NCBI RefSeq assembly: GCF_003002895.1
Contig: NZ_PVTI01000013.1
Location: 27,646-91,645, forward strand
Source of the DNA: Knoellia remsis
GTDB lineage: Bacteria > Actinomycetota > Actinomycetes > Actinomycetales > Dermatophilaceae
Length of the DNA: 64,000 nt
Direction: 5' to 3'
Shown: positions 56,535 through 64,000 of the stretch, piece after piece
How positions within the stretch are numbered: position 1 is the first letter of the stretch
Layout: each line of letters opens with the position of its first letter
Notes under the pieces: model-generated
Told to the model about the DNA's origin: nothing
The model's database searches: none
The model's input: the letters and a program-made list of their open reading frames with translations, nothing else
Position numbers and translations under genes: made by a program

Positions 56535-57203
56535 ATGAACGGATTTCGGAGAACGTTGATCGCAGTTCTCGGCGCCATCGCCTGCCTCCTCGGCCTCGCG
56601 GCTCAAACGGCCAGCGCCTCGGGTCTGGCTGACACCTCGACTGGTCCGGAGGGAACAACGGTCACGCGCGCCCAAATCATCGAGCGGTTGAACCCGTCAG
56701 AGCGCGCCAAGTTTATGGCCCTGTCAGAGGCAGAACAACGCCGAAGCGTCGAGGTTGTCTCGGACCCAGATTTCGCCGTCCCTGGTCGGGAGGCAGCGGT
56801 CGCGAAGAAGTACCCTGGGGCGGCAACCCGCGTGGCCACGTCGGAGAGCGCCAACCCGACCGATGTGCAGCAGGCCTCGGCCATGGCCGGTACCCGCAAC
56901 AGCTGGTACAAACAGTGGTGGACGTTCTTGGGCGTAACATACGCCTCGGTACAGACAACCGCCCAGTACCAGACAAGTGGTGCGCGAGCCTATGGCATTG
57001 AGTACTGTCAGGGTTCGTACACAAACCTCGTCCCGGGTCGTCAGATCAGTTACTGGCCTTCGTACACGAACAATTCCGACGGCACCATTACATGCCGGAC
57101 TAACTGGACCGTGATCAAGGCGGGAATCCAGGAGGTTAATGGCGTGCAGGGCTTTCGCGTCAACGGATACGGAACGTTTATCAGAAAGTGGTCGATTGAC
57201 TGA
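56535..57203 (+). CDS. Secreted hypothetical protein in accessory cassette
   Basis: The 222-residue protein has a clear signal peptide (RRTLIAVLGAIACLLGLAAQ, cleavage likely after TASA, about residue 30). The mature part has a helical segment (ITRAQ-like TRAQIIERLNPSERAKFMAL) and a C-terminal beta-rich domain with aromatic residues (NSWYKQWWTFLGVTYASVQT, IEYCQGSYTNLVPGRQISYW) and two cysteines in EYCQG and ITCRTNW that could form a disulfide. No family was recognised. Codon use is more A/T-rich than neighbours (TTT, ATC/ATT, ACA, AAT present). A TTGACG box (56454-56459) lies upstream and AGGGGAA precedes ATG 56535. The signs suggest recent transfer. Confidence 0.7.
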   Translation: MNGFRRTLIAVLGAIACLLGLAAQTASASGLADTSTGPEGTTVTRAQIIERLNPSERAKFMALSEAEQRRSVEVVSDPDFAVPGREAAVAKKYPGAATRVATSESANPTDVQQASAMAGTRNSWYKQWWTFLGVTYASVQTTAQYQTSGARAYGIEYCQGSYTNLVPGRQISYWPSYTNNSDGTITCRTNWTVIKAGIQEVNGVQGFRVNGYGTFIRKWSID

Positions 57204-57418
57204 TGTTCGCCATATCACCAATTGAGGGCCTGTTCGCCGTCCTGTGGGCCGCGGGGGTGTTGCTGGCAATCTATCTGGTCAAAGCCACCCGTGGCGATGG
57301 GGGCGCCGTGATTGCCCTGGTCGCATCGCTCCTCCCGGCGATCGGGTGGATCGCACCGCTCGTTATTCTCCTGAGGCGTCGCGCTGGCGCCGGAGTCTCA
57401 GCGACCAGCCGCACCTAG
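57203..57418 (+). CDS. Small two-helix membrane protein
   Basis: The 71-residue protein has helices IEGLFAVLWAAGVLLAIYLV (about 7-26) and GGAVIALVASLLPAIGWIAP (about 33-52), then a basic tail LRRRAGAG. ATG 57203 overlaps the previous stop as TGATG, so it is coupled to the secreted gene. The layout resembles phospholipase_D-nuclease N-terminal-type or immunity-like small membrane proteins, but no family can be claimed. A strong terminator follows. Confidence 0.65.
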   Translation: MFAISPIEGLFAVLWAAGVLLAIYLVKATRGDGGAVIALVASLLPAIGWIAPLVILLRRRAGAGVSATSRT

Positions 57419-57436
57419 CCGTTCCAGTCCGGCATA

Positions 57437-57469
57437 GCGACCTCCTCGACGCATTGTCGAGGAGGTCGC
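57437..57469 (+). terminator. Terminator after accessory gene pair
   Basis: GCGACCTCCTCGAC (57437-57450) pairs exactly with GTCGAGGAGGTCGC (57456-57469) around GCATT, followed by TGTTGGT. This is a 14-bp stem, 18 nt after the small membrane gene. Confidence 0.85.
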
Positions 57470-57547
57470 TGTTGGTATCGGTGGTGGCGTGTCCTTGGCT
57501 GCGCGGTACGTTGACGTCACCCCAAGGCGGGACGGTGGGAGTTGCGC

Positions 57548-57847
57548 GTGACGAGTCACTGGCCGACGCTGATGGTTGCCCTGCTGTCGGTCTTCTTCAT
57601 CATGAGTGGGGTCGCCGTAGCGACCCGTCGGCAACGCCACCCGCTCCCTGCCATGGCTCTGGGCATCGGATTGTCCGTCGCCGTCGGTTACGCCGTGGAC
57701 GCTCTCGTGCCCGCGACGATCGACTGGACAGCGGTCGGGCTGGCCATGATCGTGGCTGCTGTGGGAGGGGCGGTCCAGGCCCGCTCCCGCCACGCCGAGG
57801 CCTCCTCGAGACAGGGCGCCACGATGCGCGTGGATGAGCCACCGTGA
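57548..57847 (+). CDS. Small three-helix membrane protein, hypothetical
   Basis: The 99-residue protein begins VTSHWPTLMVALLSVFFIMS (helix 1), then PAMALGIGLSVAVGYAVDAL and DWTAVGLAMIVAAVGGAVQA (helices 2 and 3), and a polar tail. GTG 57548 was chosen; TTG 57542 would add two residues. It is part of the same insertion-like region between nnr and alr. No family was recognised. Confidence 0.6.
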   Translation: MTSHWPTLMVALLSVFFIMSGVAVATRRQRHPLPAMALGIGLSVAVGYAVDALVPATIDWTAVGLAMIVAAVGGAVQARSRHAEASSRQGATMRVDEPP

Positions 57848-57910
57848 TGGGTGACCACGGGTACCTGCTCGCGCGCCGGTTACCCGCGCGCACCTAGACT
57901 TGGTGCTCCC

Positions 57911-59110
57911 ATGAGCCAGCCGACCGCGCCCGTCGTCACCGACCCCGCCGCGCCCCCCGAGGGTGTGTCCGCGTGGGTGAGCGTCGACCTCGACGCGATC
58001 CGGGACAACGTGCGCGAGCTCGACCGCCGCGCGACGAACGCCGAGGTCATGGCCGTCGTCAAGGCCGACGCCTACGGGCACGGCCTCGTCCCGGCCGCGC
58101 GTGCCGCCGTCGCCGGTGGCGCGACATGGCTCGGCGTCGCCCAGCTCACCGAGGCCCTCGAGCTCCGCCGCGCCGGCGTGACGACCCGAGCGCTCACCTG
58201 GCTGTACCCGCCGGGTGCCGACTTCGGCGCCGCGATCGACGCCGACCTCGACGTCTCCGTGTCCGCGCCCTGGGCCCTCGACGAGGTCGTCGCCGCTGCC
58301 CGCGACCGGGGCCGCACCGCCCGCATCCACGCGAAGGTCGACACCGGCCTCGCCCGCAACGGCGCCCTCGGCACCGGGTGGACCGACCTCGTCGCCGCCC
58401 TCGGCCCGGCCGTCGCCGAAGGAGCAGTCGAGGTCGTCGGTGTCTGGTCGCACTTCGCTCTCGCCGACGCCCCGCAGCACCCGACCGTCCTCGCCCAGCG
58501 CGAACGGTTCGTCGAGGCGACCGCGGAGCTCGAGCGGGCCGGCATACGTCCACAGTTGCGCCACCTCGCGAACTCCGCTGCGACACTGACGAATCCGGAC
58601 GCGCACTTCGACCTCGTCCGCCCGGGCCTCGCGGTCTACGGACTCTCGCCGGTCCCGGACCTGGGTGCCCCGGAGGCCTTCGGGCTGCGTGAGGCGATGC
58701 GCCTCACCGCGCGGCTCGCCCTCGTCAAGGACGCCCCTGCTGGCCAGGGGGTGAGCTACGGCCACGAGTACACGACGCCACGCGACACCGTCCTCGGCCT
58801 CGTCCCGCTGGGCTACGCCGACGGCATCCCGCGGCACGCGAGCAGTGTCGGACCCGTGCAGATCGGCGGCGAGCGGCTCACCATCGCGGGCCGCGTGTGC
58901 ATGGACCAGTTCGTCGTCGACCTCGGTCCCTCGTATGCCGGCCGTGCCGGTGACGAGGTCGTCGTCCTCGGCCGTGGCGGTGACGGGGAGCCGACGGCGC
59001 AGGACTGGGCGGCGACGGTTGGGACGATCAACTACGAGATCGTCACGCGCATCTCGAACCGGTTGCCGCGGGTGTTCGTCGGCGGCGCGGGCGTCGGGGG
59101 CGGCGCCTGA
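57911..59110 (+). CDS. alr: Alanine racemase
   Basis: Alr makes D-alanine for peptidoglycan. The 399-residue PLP enzyme has the lysine in VMAVVKADAYGHGLVPAARA (K51), HAKVDTGLARNG, the RPGLAVYGLSP motif and the catalytic Tyr in GVSYGHEYTTPRDT. VCMDQFVVDLG and YEIVTRISNRLPRVF close the C-terminal beta domain. TAGACT (57895-57900) ends 10 nt before ATG 57911, and the same TAGACTTGGTG string precedes mfd. It is coupled to the next gene by TGATG and leads the tsaE-tsaB-rimI-tsaD cluster. Confidence 0.96.
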   Translation: MSQPTAPVVTDPAAPPEGVSAWVSVDLDAIRDNVRELDRRATNAEVMAVVKADAYGHGLVPAARAAVAGGATWLGVAQLTEALELRRAGVTTRALTWLYPPGADFGAAIDADLDVSVSAPWALDEVVAAARDRGRTARIHAKVDTGLARNGALGTGWTDLVAALGPAVAEGAVEVVGVWSHFALADAPQHPTVLAQRERFVEATAELERAGIRPQLRHLANSAATLTNPDAHFDLVRPGLAVYGLSPVPDLGAPEAFGLREAMRLTARLALVKDAPAGQGVSYGHEYTTPRDTVLGLVPLGYADGIPRHASSVGPVQIGGERLTIAGRVCMDQFVVDLGPSYAGRAGDEVVVLGRGGDGEPTAQDWAATVGTINYEIVTRISNRLPRVFVGGAGVGGGA

Positions 59111-60351
59111 TGGGCCGCGTCAGCACGGCGGTCGGGCTTGGAGCCGCCGCCGCAGCGGCCGTCGGTGCCGCTGCCGCAGGAGTCAAGGCCGACCGCGTGG
59201 CCGCGGACCGGCGCCGGCTCGGGGTCCTCGACCCGGAGGGTGGCTTCACCCATACGGCCGGCAAGGAGCTGACGGTCGTCGCCGCCGACGGCGTCCAGCT
59301 CCACGTCGAGGTCGACGAGCCAGCCGAGCCGGACCCGGCGCTGCCCACGGTCGTGCTCACCCACGGCTACACCCTGAGCCTGCGGTCGTGGATCTTCCAG
59401 CGACGGGCTCTCGTCAAGGCGGGCTACCGCGTCGTTCTCTGGGACCAGCGCAACCACGGTCGCTCGGAAGCCTCGGATCTGGGCCAGCTCACGATGGAGC
59501 AGCTCGCAGATGACCTCCGTGCCGTGATCGACGCCGCCGCTCCGGAGGGCCCGGTCGCCCTCGTCGGGCACTCCATGGGCGGCATGACGACGATGGCCCT
59601 CGCCCGCCACCACGCCGACCTCGTCAAGGAGCGCGTCGTGGCCGTCGCCCTCCTGGCCACCGCGGCTGCCGGCGACGGCATCACCGACCTCGGGCTCGGA
59701 CCGCTCGTCGGGCGCGCCATCGGTCAGGGCGCTCCCCGCCTGCTCAGCCGCCTCGCCCCGACGCAACGCTGGCTCTCGCCCGTGCGCAAGGCGGGGCGCC
59801 GGGTCGAGGACGCCGTCATCGACTTCTACGGCTTCGACTCCCCCGTGAGCGAGGAGCTCGTGCGCTTCGCCGCGGACATCATCCTCGCGACGCCGTTCGA
59901 GGTGATGGCGGCGTTCATCCCGGTCCTGCGCGACCACGACGAGATCGACACGCTCGCGGCGTTCGCCGACAAGGACGCACTTGTCCTGTGCGGTGAGGGT
60001 GACAAGCTCACCCCGCTCGACCGCAGTGAGCTCATCGCCGAACGCCTGCCCGAGGCCGAGTTCGTCGTCGTCCGCGACGCTGGCCACCTCATCATGCTTG
60101 AGCACCCCGAGCTCGTCACCGGACAGATCCTCGCGCTGCTCGACCGTGCCGAGGCGAGGTCCGCGGCCGCGGAGGCGACGGCCCGCACGGGGCGCGGCAC
60201 GACGGGCAGGAAGACCAAGCGCACCATCACCGACATCGCCAAGGGCCGCAAGGTCAAGGCCGCCCGCACCAAGGCCGCCCGCACCAAGGCAGACTCCACC
60301 ACGGCCCGCCCGTCGAAGACGAAGAACGGACCGCGGAAGGCTGGCTCGTGA
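59110..60351 (+). CDS. Alpha/beta-hydrolase
   Basis: The 413-residue protein begins with a hydrophobic Ala-rich helix (VGLGAAAAAAVGAAAAGVKA) that could anchor it. The alpha/beta-hydrolase fold has the oxyanion HGYTLSLRSW, nucleophile elbow VALVGHSMGGMTT (Ser about 156), acid in LVLCGEGDKLTP and His in VRDAGHLIMLEHPE. The last 70 residues are Lys/Thr/Ala-rich and disordered. Placed between alr and tsaE, as in many actinobacteria; the substrate is unknown. It is coupled on both sides (TGATG, GTGA). Confidence 0.9.
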   Translation: MGRVSTAVGLGAAAAAAVGAAAAGVKADRVAADRRRLGVLDPEGGFTHTAGKELTVVAADGVQLHVEVDEPAEPDPALPTVVLTHGYTLSLRSWIFQRRALVKAGYRVVLWDQRNHGRSEASDLGQLTMEQLADDLRAVIDAAAPEGPVALVGHSMGGMTTMALARHHADLVKERVVAVALLATAAAGDGITDLGLGPLVGRAIGQGAPRLLSRLAPTQRWLSPVRKAGRRVEDAVIDFYGFDSPVSEELVRFAADIILATPFEVMAAFIPVLRDHDEIDTLAAFADKDALVLCGEGDKLTPLDRSELIAERLPEAEFVVVRDAGHLIMLEHPELVTGQILALLDRAEARSAAAEATARTGRGTTGRKTKRTITDIAKGRKVKAARTKAARTKADSTTARPSKTKNGPRKAGS

Positions 60352-60803
60352 CGGCCCGCGAGCTGCGCACCGCCGAGGACACGCAGGCCTTCGGCGCGAC
60401 GCTGGCGAACGCGCTGCGCGCCGGTGACCTCGTCATCCTCACCGGCGGCCTCGGAGCCGGCAAGACGACGTTCACCCAGGGCCTGGCCGAAGGGCTCGGC
60501 GTCCGTGGCCCGATCACGTCGCCCACGTTCGTCATCGCCCGGGTCCACCCCTCGCTCGCCGGCGGGCCCGCCCTCGTCCATGTCGACGCCTACCGCCTGA
60601 GCGGGCTCGCCGAGCTCGACGACCTCGACCTCGACACCGACCTCGAGCAGAGCGTCACCGTCGTCGAGTGGGGTCACGGGCTCGCCGAGGACCTCTCCGA
60701 CGACCGTCTCGAGGTCGTCCTCGAGGCCGATCCCGACACCGAGGTCCGCACCGCCACCGTCACCGGCCACGGGCGCCGCTGGAAGGATGGGGTCCCGTGC
60801 TGA
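60348..60803 (+). CDS. tsaE: tRNA threonylcarbamoyladenosine biosynthesis ATPase TsaE
   Basis: TsaE drives turnover of the TsaB-TsaD complex that makes t6A37 in ANN-decoding tRNAs. The 151-residue P-loop protein has Walker A LTGGLGAGKTTFTQGLAEGL (about 31-50), the Thr/Ser switch ITSPTFVIARVHPS and LVHVDAYRLSGLAELDDLDL with the conserved HxDxYR. The VVEWGHGLAEDL motif is diagnostic. The start overlaps the hydrolase stop; it overlaps tsaB by 7 nt. Confidence 0.95.
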   Translation: MTARELRTAEDTQAFGATLANALRAGDLVILTGGLGAGKTTFTQGLAEGLGVRGPITSPTFVIARVHPSLAGGPALVHVDAYRLSGLAELDDLDLDTDLEQSVTVVEWGHGLAEDLSDDRLEVVLEADPDTEVRTATVTGHGRRWKDGVPC

Positions 60804-61459
60804 TCCTCGCCATCGACACCTCGACGTCCGCGATCACCGTGGCGCTGCACGACGGCACGTCGGCGCTGGCTCAGGAGTCGCACATCGACGCTCGCGCCCA
60901 CACCGAGTGGGTCGCCCCGCTCATCCAGCGGTGCCTGACCGCCGCCGACCGCCGTCCCGAGGACCTCACCGACGTCGTCGTGGGCGTGGGTCCCGGACCG
61001 TTCACGGGCCTGCGTGTCGGCATCGTCACCGGCATCACGATGGCGCACGCGCTCGACATCCCCGTCCACGGCGTGCCCAGTCTCGATGTCCTCGCCGAGC
61101 AGGCGGCGCCGATGGTCGACGGCGAGCTGCTCGTCGCGACCGACGCCCGGCGCAAGGAGGTCTACTGGGCGCGGTATGCCGTCCGCGCGCGTTCCGTGGA
61201 GCGGCTCACCGACCCGGCCGTGGACCGGCCGGCGGAGCTCCCCGAGGAGGTGCGCGCGCTGCCGACGGCGGGGCGCGGGCCGATGCTCTACCTGGAGCTG
61301 TTCCCCACCCAGGTGCCGGTCCTCGACGTCGACGCCGCAGTACTGGGCAGGCTTGCGGCACAACGTATTTCGGCCGGTGAGGACATGCCCGTCGAGCCGC
61401 TCTACCTGCGCCGCCCCGACGCGCTGACGACGTCGGAGCGCCAAGGCCCGAAGACGTAG
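60797..61459 (+). CDS. tsaB: tRNA threonylcarbamoyladenosine biosynthesis protein TsaB
   Basis: TsaB is the non-catalytic ASKHA partner of TsaD. The 220-residue protein begins LILAIDTSTSAITVALHDGT and has HTEWVAPLIQRCL, the GVGPGPFTGLRVGIVTG motif (about 56-72) and PVHGVPSLDVLAEQA. It lacks the His pair of TsaD, as expected. The stop at 61459 adjoins the vapBC promoter region, which interrupts the usual direct step to rimI. Confidence 0.94.
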   Translation: MLILAIDTSTSAITVALHDGTSALAQESHIDARAHTEWVAPLIQRCLTAADRRPEDLTDVVVGVGPGPFTGLRVGIVTGITMAHALDIPVHGVPSLDVLAEQAAPMVDGELLVATDARRKEVYWARYAVRARSVERLTDPAVDRPAELPEEVRALPTAGRGPMLYLELFPTQVPVLDVDAAVLGRLAAQRISAGEDMPVEPLYLRRPDALTTSERQGPKT

Positions 61460-61460
61460 T

Positions 61461-61499
61461 TGACAGCAAGGCATCACCATTCGTGATGCTATGCTGTCA
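61461..61499 (+). promoter_or_regulatory. vapBC promoter with 39-bp dyad operator
   Basis: The arms TGACAGCA and TGCTGTCA (61461-61468, 61492-61499) and inner GCATCAC / GTGATGC (61471-61477, 61483-61489) form an almost complete palindrome. TATGCT (61490-61495) ends 6 nt before ATG 61502 and acts as -10, so the transcript is leaderless. It should be the VapBC autoregulatory operator. Confidence 0.8.
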
Positions 61500-61501
61500 C
61501 C

Positions 61502-61756
61502 ATGCGCACGACGGTGACCTTGGACCCGGACACCGAGTCCTTGGTGCGCCGGCTCATGGAGGAGCGGGGCGTCTCGTTCAAGGTGGCTCTCAACGACGCG
61601 ATCCGCGCGGGTGCCCCTGATGCCCGACAGGTCCCCACGTCAGTGACGCGCGCGCGGTCGATGGGCGTGCCCACGGTGAACCTCGACAAGGCCCTCCAGC
61701 TCGCCGGCGAGCTCGAGGATGAGGAGATCATCCGGAAGATGCGGCTGCGGAAGTGA
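61502..61756 (+). CDS. vapB: VapB-family antitoxin
   Basis: The 84-residue protein has a ribbon-helix-helix-like start MRTTVTLDPDTESLVRRLME, then ERGVSFKVALNDAIRAG, and a C-terminal toxin-binding tail (LQLAGELEDEEIIRKMRLRK). It overlaps vapC by GTGA. It looks intact and should repress the module at the 39-bp dyad upstream. It interrupts the t6A operon between tsaB and rimI. Confidence 0.88.
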   Translation: MRTTVTLDPDTESLVRRLMEERGVSFKVALNDAIRAGAPDARQVPTSVTRARSMGVPTVNLDKALQLAGELEDEEIIRKMRLRK

Positions 61757-62192
61757 AGGTCGTCGACGCGAACGTCCTTCTGTATGCCATAATACGGACA
61801 GTGCGGACTACGCGGCGTCGCGGCAATGGCTGGACCGGTCGCTTGTGGGCGCTGACGTGATTGGGTTCACGTGGTCGAGCATCACCGCGTTCGTCCGGAT
61901 AGGCACCAAGGCGGGCCTTTTCCCGTCGGCGCTCACGGTGACCGAGAGCTGCGAACAGGTCCGTGAATGGCTCGGGATGCCTGGTGCCCGGCTTGTGGGC
62001 CCGACGCCGCAGCACCTCGACGTGCTCAGCCGCCTCCTGGAAGTGGCGGGATCCGGGGGCAATCTCGTGCCCGACGCTCACCTGGCTGCCATCGCGATCG
62101 AGCACCGTGCCGACGTGGTGTCGTACGACTCCGACTTCGCCCGGTTCCCCGGGCTGCGGGTGTGGCGGCCCGACGAGCTGCTCCGCCCATGA
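61753..62192 (+). pseudogene. vapC: VapC-family PIN-domain toxin, frameshifted
   Basis: From GTG 61753 the frame reads VKVVDANVLLYAI and then turns into a short nonsense run. In the next frame (codons from 61791) the expected VapC continues: NTDSADYAASRQWLDRSLVG, ITAFVRIGTKAGLF, NLVPDAHLAAIAIEHRADVV and SYDSDFARFPGLRVWRP. One missing base near 61790 accounts for it. The rebuilt protein of about 145 residues has the PIN acidic residues (D5, the mid Glu, DAHLAA and SYDSDF). A GTATGCC motif lies at 61782-61788, at the break. The stop overlaps rimI by ATGA. The loss may be real, or a base-calling error. Confidence 0.8.
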
Positions 62193-62659
62193 GCGCCCCC
62201 ACGCTGCGGGCTCTGGCCTGGACGGACATCCCGACCCTGGCCCGGCTCGAGGCCGAGGCCTTCCCCGACGACGCCTGGTCCGAGGCCTCCTGGTGGGCAG
62301 AGCTCGCCGGCCGTCCGCGCCGGGACTACGTCGTCGCCGAGCGCGACGGCGCGATCGCGGCATACGGAGGGGTCGACCACGGCGGCACGACCGCCGACCT
62401 CATGACCATCGCCGTGACGCCCGACAGTCGTGGGAGCGGCCTCGGCGGCGACCTGCTCGCCGAGCTCGAGTCGCGCGCCACACGCGGCGGCGCGGAGGCG
62501 ATGATGCTGGAGGTGCGCGCCGACAACCAGCCCGCCCGCGCGCTCTACGAGCGGCGCGGCTACGACGTCATCACGACCCGACGGAACTACTACCAACCCG
62601 GCAACGTTGACGCCATTGTCATGCGGAAGCTGTTGGGGGAGAACGGAGCCCACTCATGA
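62189..62659 (+). CDS. rimI: Ribosomal-protein-alanine acetyltransferase (RimI-like GNAT)
   Basis: The 156-residue GNAT enzyme shows [40 protein letters not shown] (acetyl-CoA loop RGSGLGG, about 80-86), [20 protein letters not shown] and the end [19 protein letters not shown], the RimI pattern. RimI acetylates the N-terminus of S18 or, in this cluster, other proteins. Overlaps vapC and tsaD by ATGA on both sides. Confidence 0.93.
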   Translation: MSAPTLRALAWTDIPTLARLEAEAFPDDAWSEASWWAELAGRPRRDYVVAERDGAIAAYGGVDHGGTTADLMTIAVTPDSRGSGLGGDLLAELESRATRGGAEAMMLEVRADNQPARALYERRGYDVITTRRNYYQPGNVDAIVMRKLLGENGAHS

Positions 62660-63702
62660 GGCCAGAACGACCCCTCGTCCTGGGCATCGAGACCTCGTGT
62701 GACGAGACCGGTGTCGGGATCGTCCGCGGCGAAGAGCTGCTCGTCGACGCCGTCGCCAGCAGCGTTGACAACCACGCCCGCTTCGGCGGCGTCGTGCCCG
62801 AGGTCGCGAGCCGCGCCCACCTCGAGGAGATGGTGCCGACGATCGAGCGCGCCTGCCGCGAGGCCGGGGTCGAGCTGCGGGACCTCGACGCGATCTCGGT
62901 GACGTCAGGCCCGGGCCTCGCGGGTTCCCTCATGGTCGGCGTCGCGTCGGCCAAGGCGCTGGCGCTCGCGCTCGGGAAGCCCCTCTACGGCGTCAACCAC
63001 CTCGCATCGCACGTCGCGGTCGACATCGTCGAGCACGGCCCGCTGCCGGAGCCGACGATGGCGCTGCTCGTCTCGGGCGGTCACTCGTCCCTGCTGCTCG
63101 TCCCGGACGTGACCCACGAGATCCACAGCCTCGGCTCCACCATCGACGACGCCGCGGGGGAGGCCTTCGACAAGGTCGCCCGTGTCCTCGGGCTGCCGTT
63201 CCCCGGCGGTCCGCACATCGACAAGGCGGCGCGCGACGGTGAGATCGTCATCGACTTCCCGCGCGGGCTGACGACCGGACGCGACATGGAGCGGCACCGG
63301 TTCGACTTCTCCTTCTCCGGGCTCAAGACGGCCGTGTCCCGCTGGGTGCAGGCCAAGGAGGCCGCGGGGGAGACGGTGCCCGTGGCCGACGTCGCCGCGT
63401 CGTTCCAGGAGGCCGTCGTCGACGTCCTCACCCGCAAGGCGGTGCTCGCCTGCCGCGAGAACGGCGCCGACCACCTCCAGATCGGCGGTGGTGTCGCGGC
63501 GAACTCCCGGCTGCGCGCCATGGCGCAGCAGCGCTGCGACGACGCCGGCATCGAGCTGCGCGTGCCGCGACCGGGACTGTGCACCGACAACGGCGCGATG
63601 GTGGCGGCGCTGGGAGCGCAGATGGTGCTCAAGGGCAGGAACGCCTCGCGCCTCGACCTGCCGGCCGACTCGTCGATGCCGGTGACCCGGATCAGCGCCT
63701 GA
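62656..63702 (+). CDS. tsaD: tRNA N6-adenosine threonylcarbamoyltransferase TsaD
   Basis: TsaD transfers the threonylcarbamoyl group to A37 of tRNA. The 348-residue ASKHA protein has [15 protein letters not shown] (about 9-23), the metal His pair in [10 protein letters not shown] (H115, H119), [35 protein letters not shown], and the DNGAMVA end. It is the catalytic subunit with tsaB and tsaE of this operon. The stop codon is the start of a four-copy 15-bp tandem repeat. Confidence 0.96.
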   Translation: MRPERPLVLGIETSCDETGVGIVRGEELLVDAVASSVDNHARFGGVVPEVASRAHLEEMVPTIERACREAGVELRDLDAISVTSGPGLAGSLMVGVASAKALALALGKPLYGVNHLASHVAVDIVEHGPLPEPTMALLVSGGHSSLLLVPDVTHEIHSLGSTIDDAAGEAFDKVARVLGLPFPGGPHIDKAARDGEIVIDFPRGLTTGRDMERHRFDFSFSGLKTAVSRWVQAKEAAGETVPVADVAASFQEAVVDVLTRKAVLACRENGADHLQIGGGVAANSRLRAMAQQRCDDAGIELRVPRPGLCTDNGAMVAALGAQMVLKGRNASRLDLPADSSMPVTRISA

Positions 63703-63758
63703 CGCCCAGCCACCTGACGCCCAGCCACCTGACGCCCAGCCACCTGACGCCCAGCCAC
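63699..63758. repeat. Four tandem copies of a 15-bp repeat at the tsaD stop
   Basis: CTGACGCCCAGCCAC is repeated exactly four times (63699-63713, 63714-63728, 63729-63743, 63744-63758), followed by CTGAGGCG. The first unit includes the tsaD stop codon. It lies between convergent tsaD and a GH3 gene. Confidence 0.95.
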
Positions 63759-63776
63759 CTGAGGCGTCCGCCGCGG

Positions 63777-64000
63777 TCAGCCGCAGTCGATGAGGCCCAT
63801 CCGCTCCTTGAGGGCGACGACGCGCAGTACCGACGTCTCGACGAGCGTGGCGAACTTCTCGTCGGCGCGGGCCTTCTCGGCGAGCGCGTCGACCATCGGC
63901 CCGACCGATGCAGCGTCTCCCGTGAGCAGGATGTCGCCGCCGGCGGAGATGTAGTCCACGGCACGCTTGCCCGCCGGGATCGACCGGACCGCCTCGGCGT
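63777..64000 (-). CDS. Glycoside hydrolase family 3 protein, C-terminal fragment (cut by window edge)
   Basis: The minus strand reads IPAGKRAVDYISAGGDILLT, then GDAASVGPMVDALAEKARAD and ending VLRVVALKERMGLIDCG. This is the end of a GH3-type beta-N-acetylhexosaminidase domain: the GGDILLT strand and the last helix RVLxxKxxxGL are conserved. Its start lies beyond the right edge. Such enzymes release GlcNAc from wall fragments, which fits the cell-wall genes nearby. Confidence 0.8.
   Translation of the reverse strand, partial: AEAVRSIPAGKRAVDYISAGGDILLTGDAASVGPMVDALAEKARADEKFATLVETSVLRVVALKERMGLIDCG

Noticed and set aside
63699..63758. Short CRISPR-like array
   Set aside because: The four 15-bp units are directly adjacent with no spacers and no cas genes are near.

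Overview
The window is high-GC DNA (roughly 70% G+C by eye) from an actinobacterium. Mycothiol S-conjugate amidase (mca), a short-chain Z-prenyl diphosphate synthase, two-domain MazG, PIN-PhoH, DUF501, FtsB-type and DUF4307 genes, many GTG starts and many start codons sitting 6-10 nt after a TANNNT -10 box all fit the Micrococcales. The family is probably Intrasporangiaceae-like, but that is inference. Most genes lie on the + strand. No rRNA, CRISPR array or intact insertion sequence was seen.

Layout. 1-3.6 kb: end of a TetR gene, tRNA-Gln(UUG), a degraded hicAB module, a DUF2254 membrane protein and a NUDIX gene. 3.7-16.5 kb: glmU-prs, an EamA transporter, rplY, pth, mfd, a SurA-like lipoprotein, mazG, and a tandem pair of small membrane proteins. 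16.5-20 kb: HTH-fused pseudouridine kinase and psuG under a palindromic operator, then a Vsr/DUF559-like nuclease gene. 20-26 kb: eno-ftsB-DUF501-ppx, TetR, PadR with a HAAS membrane protein, tRNA-Leu(UAA). 26-36 kb: Bax-inhibitor-like protein, SGNH hydrolase, cystathionine beta-synthase, an alkane monooxygenase-rubredoxin fusion with its TetR repressor, and a dienoyl-CoA-reductase-like flavoenzyme. 36-48 kb: msrA, metB, orphan glutamate mutase L-type gene, DrrAB-type ABC transporter, ilvA, greA, mca, hemolysin III, Z-prenyl synthase. 48-56.4 kb: phoH, lytic transglycosylase, coaA, glmS-acpS-nnr. 56.4-57.9 kb: a small accessory cassette with more A/T-rich coding. 57.9-64 kb: alr-hydrolase-tsaE-tsaB-[vapBC]-rimI-tsaD, then the end of a GH3 hydrolase.

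How genes work together. glmS and glmU give the first and last steps to UDP-GlcNAc, and alr supplies D-Ala for the wall. tsaE, tsaB and tsaD make the t6A tRNA modification. Cystathionine beta-synthase and MetB handle transsulfuration. AlkB-rubredoxin and the FadH-like enzyme suggest use of alkanes or unsaturated lipids. psuK and psuG break down pseudouridine.

Most unusual content. (i) A 72-bp intergenic element built from three nested palindromes occurs three times with identical internal spacing, and two copies bracket the Vsr-like nuclease gene. (ii) The heptamer GGCATAC/GTATGCC occurs about 70 times, over ten times expectation, without strand bias; it forces rare ATA codons and once forms an inverted pair in a terminator. 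(iii) Two further families of long hairpins recur with conserved extra sequence or compensatory changes. (iv) The toxin genes of both toxin-antitoxin modules (hicA, vapC) are frameshifted while the antitoxins look intact, and both breaks lie close to a GGCATAC site.
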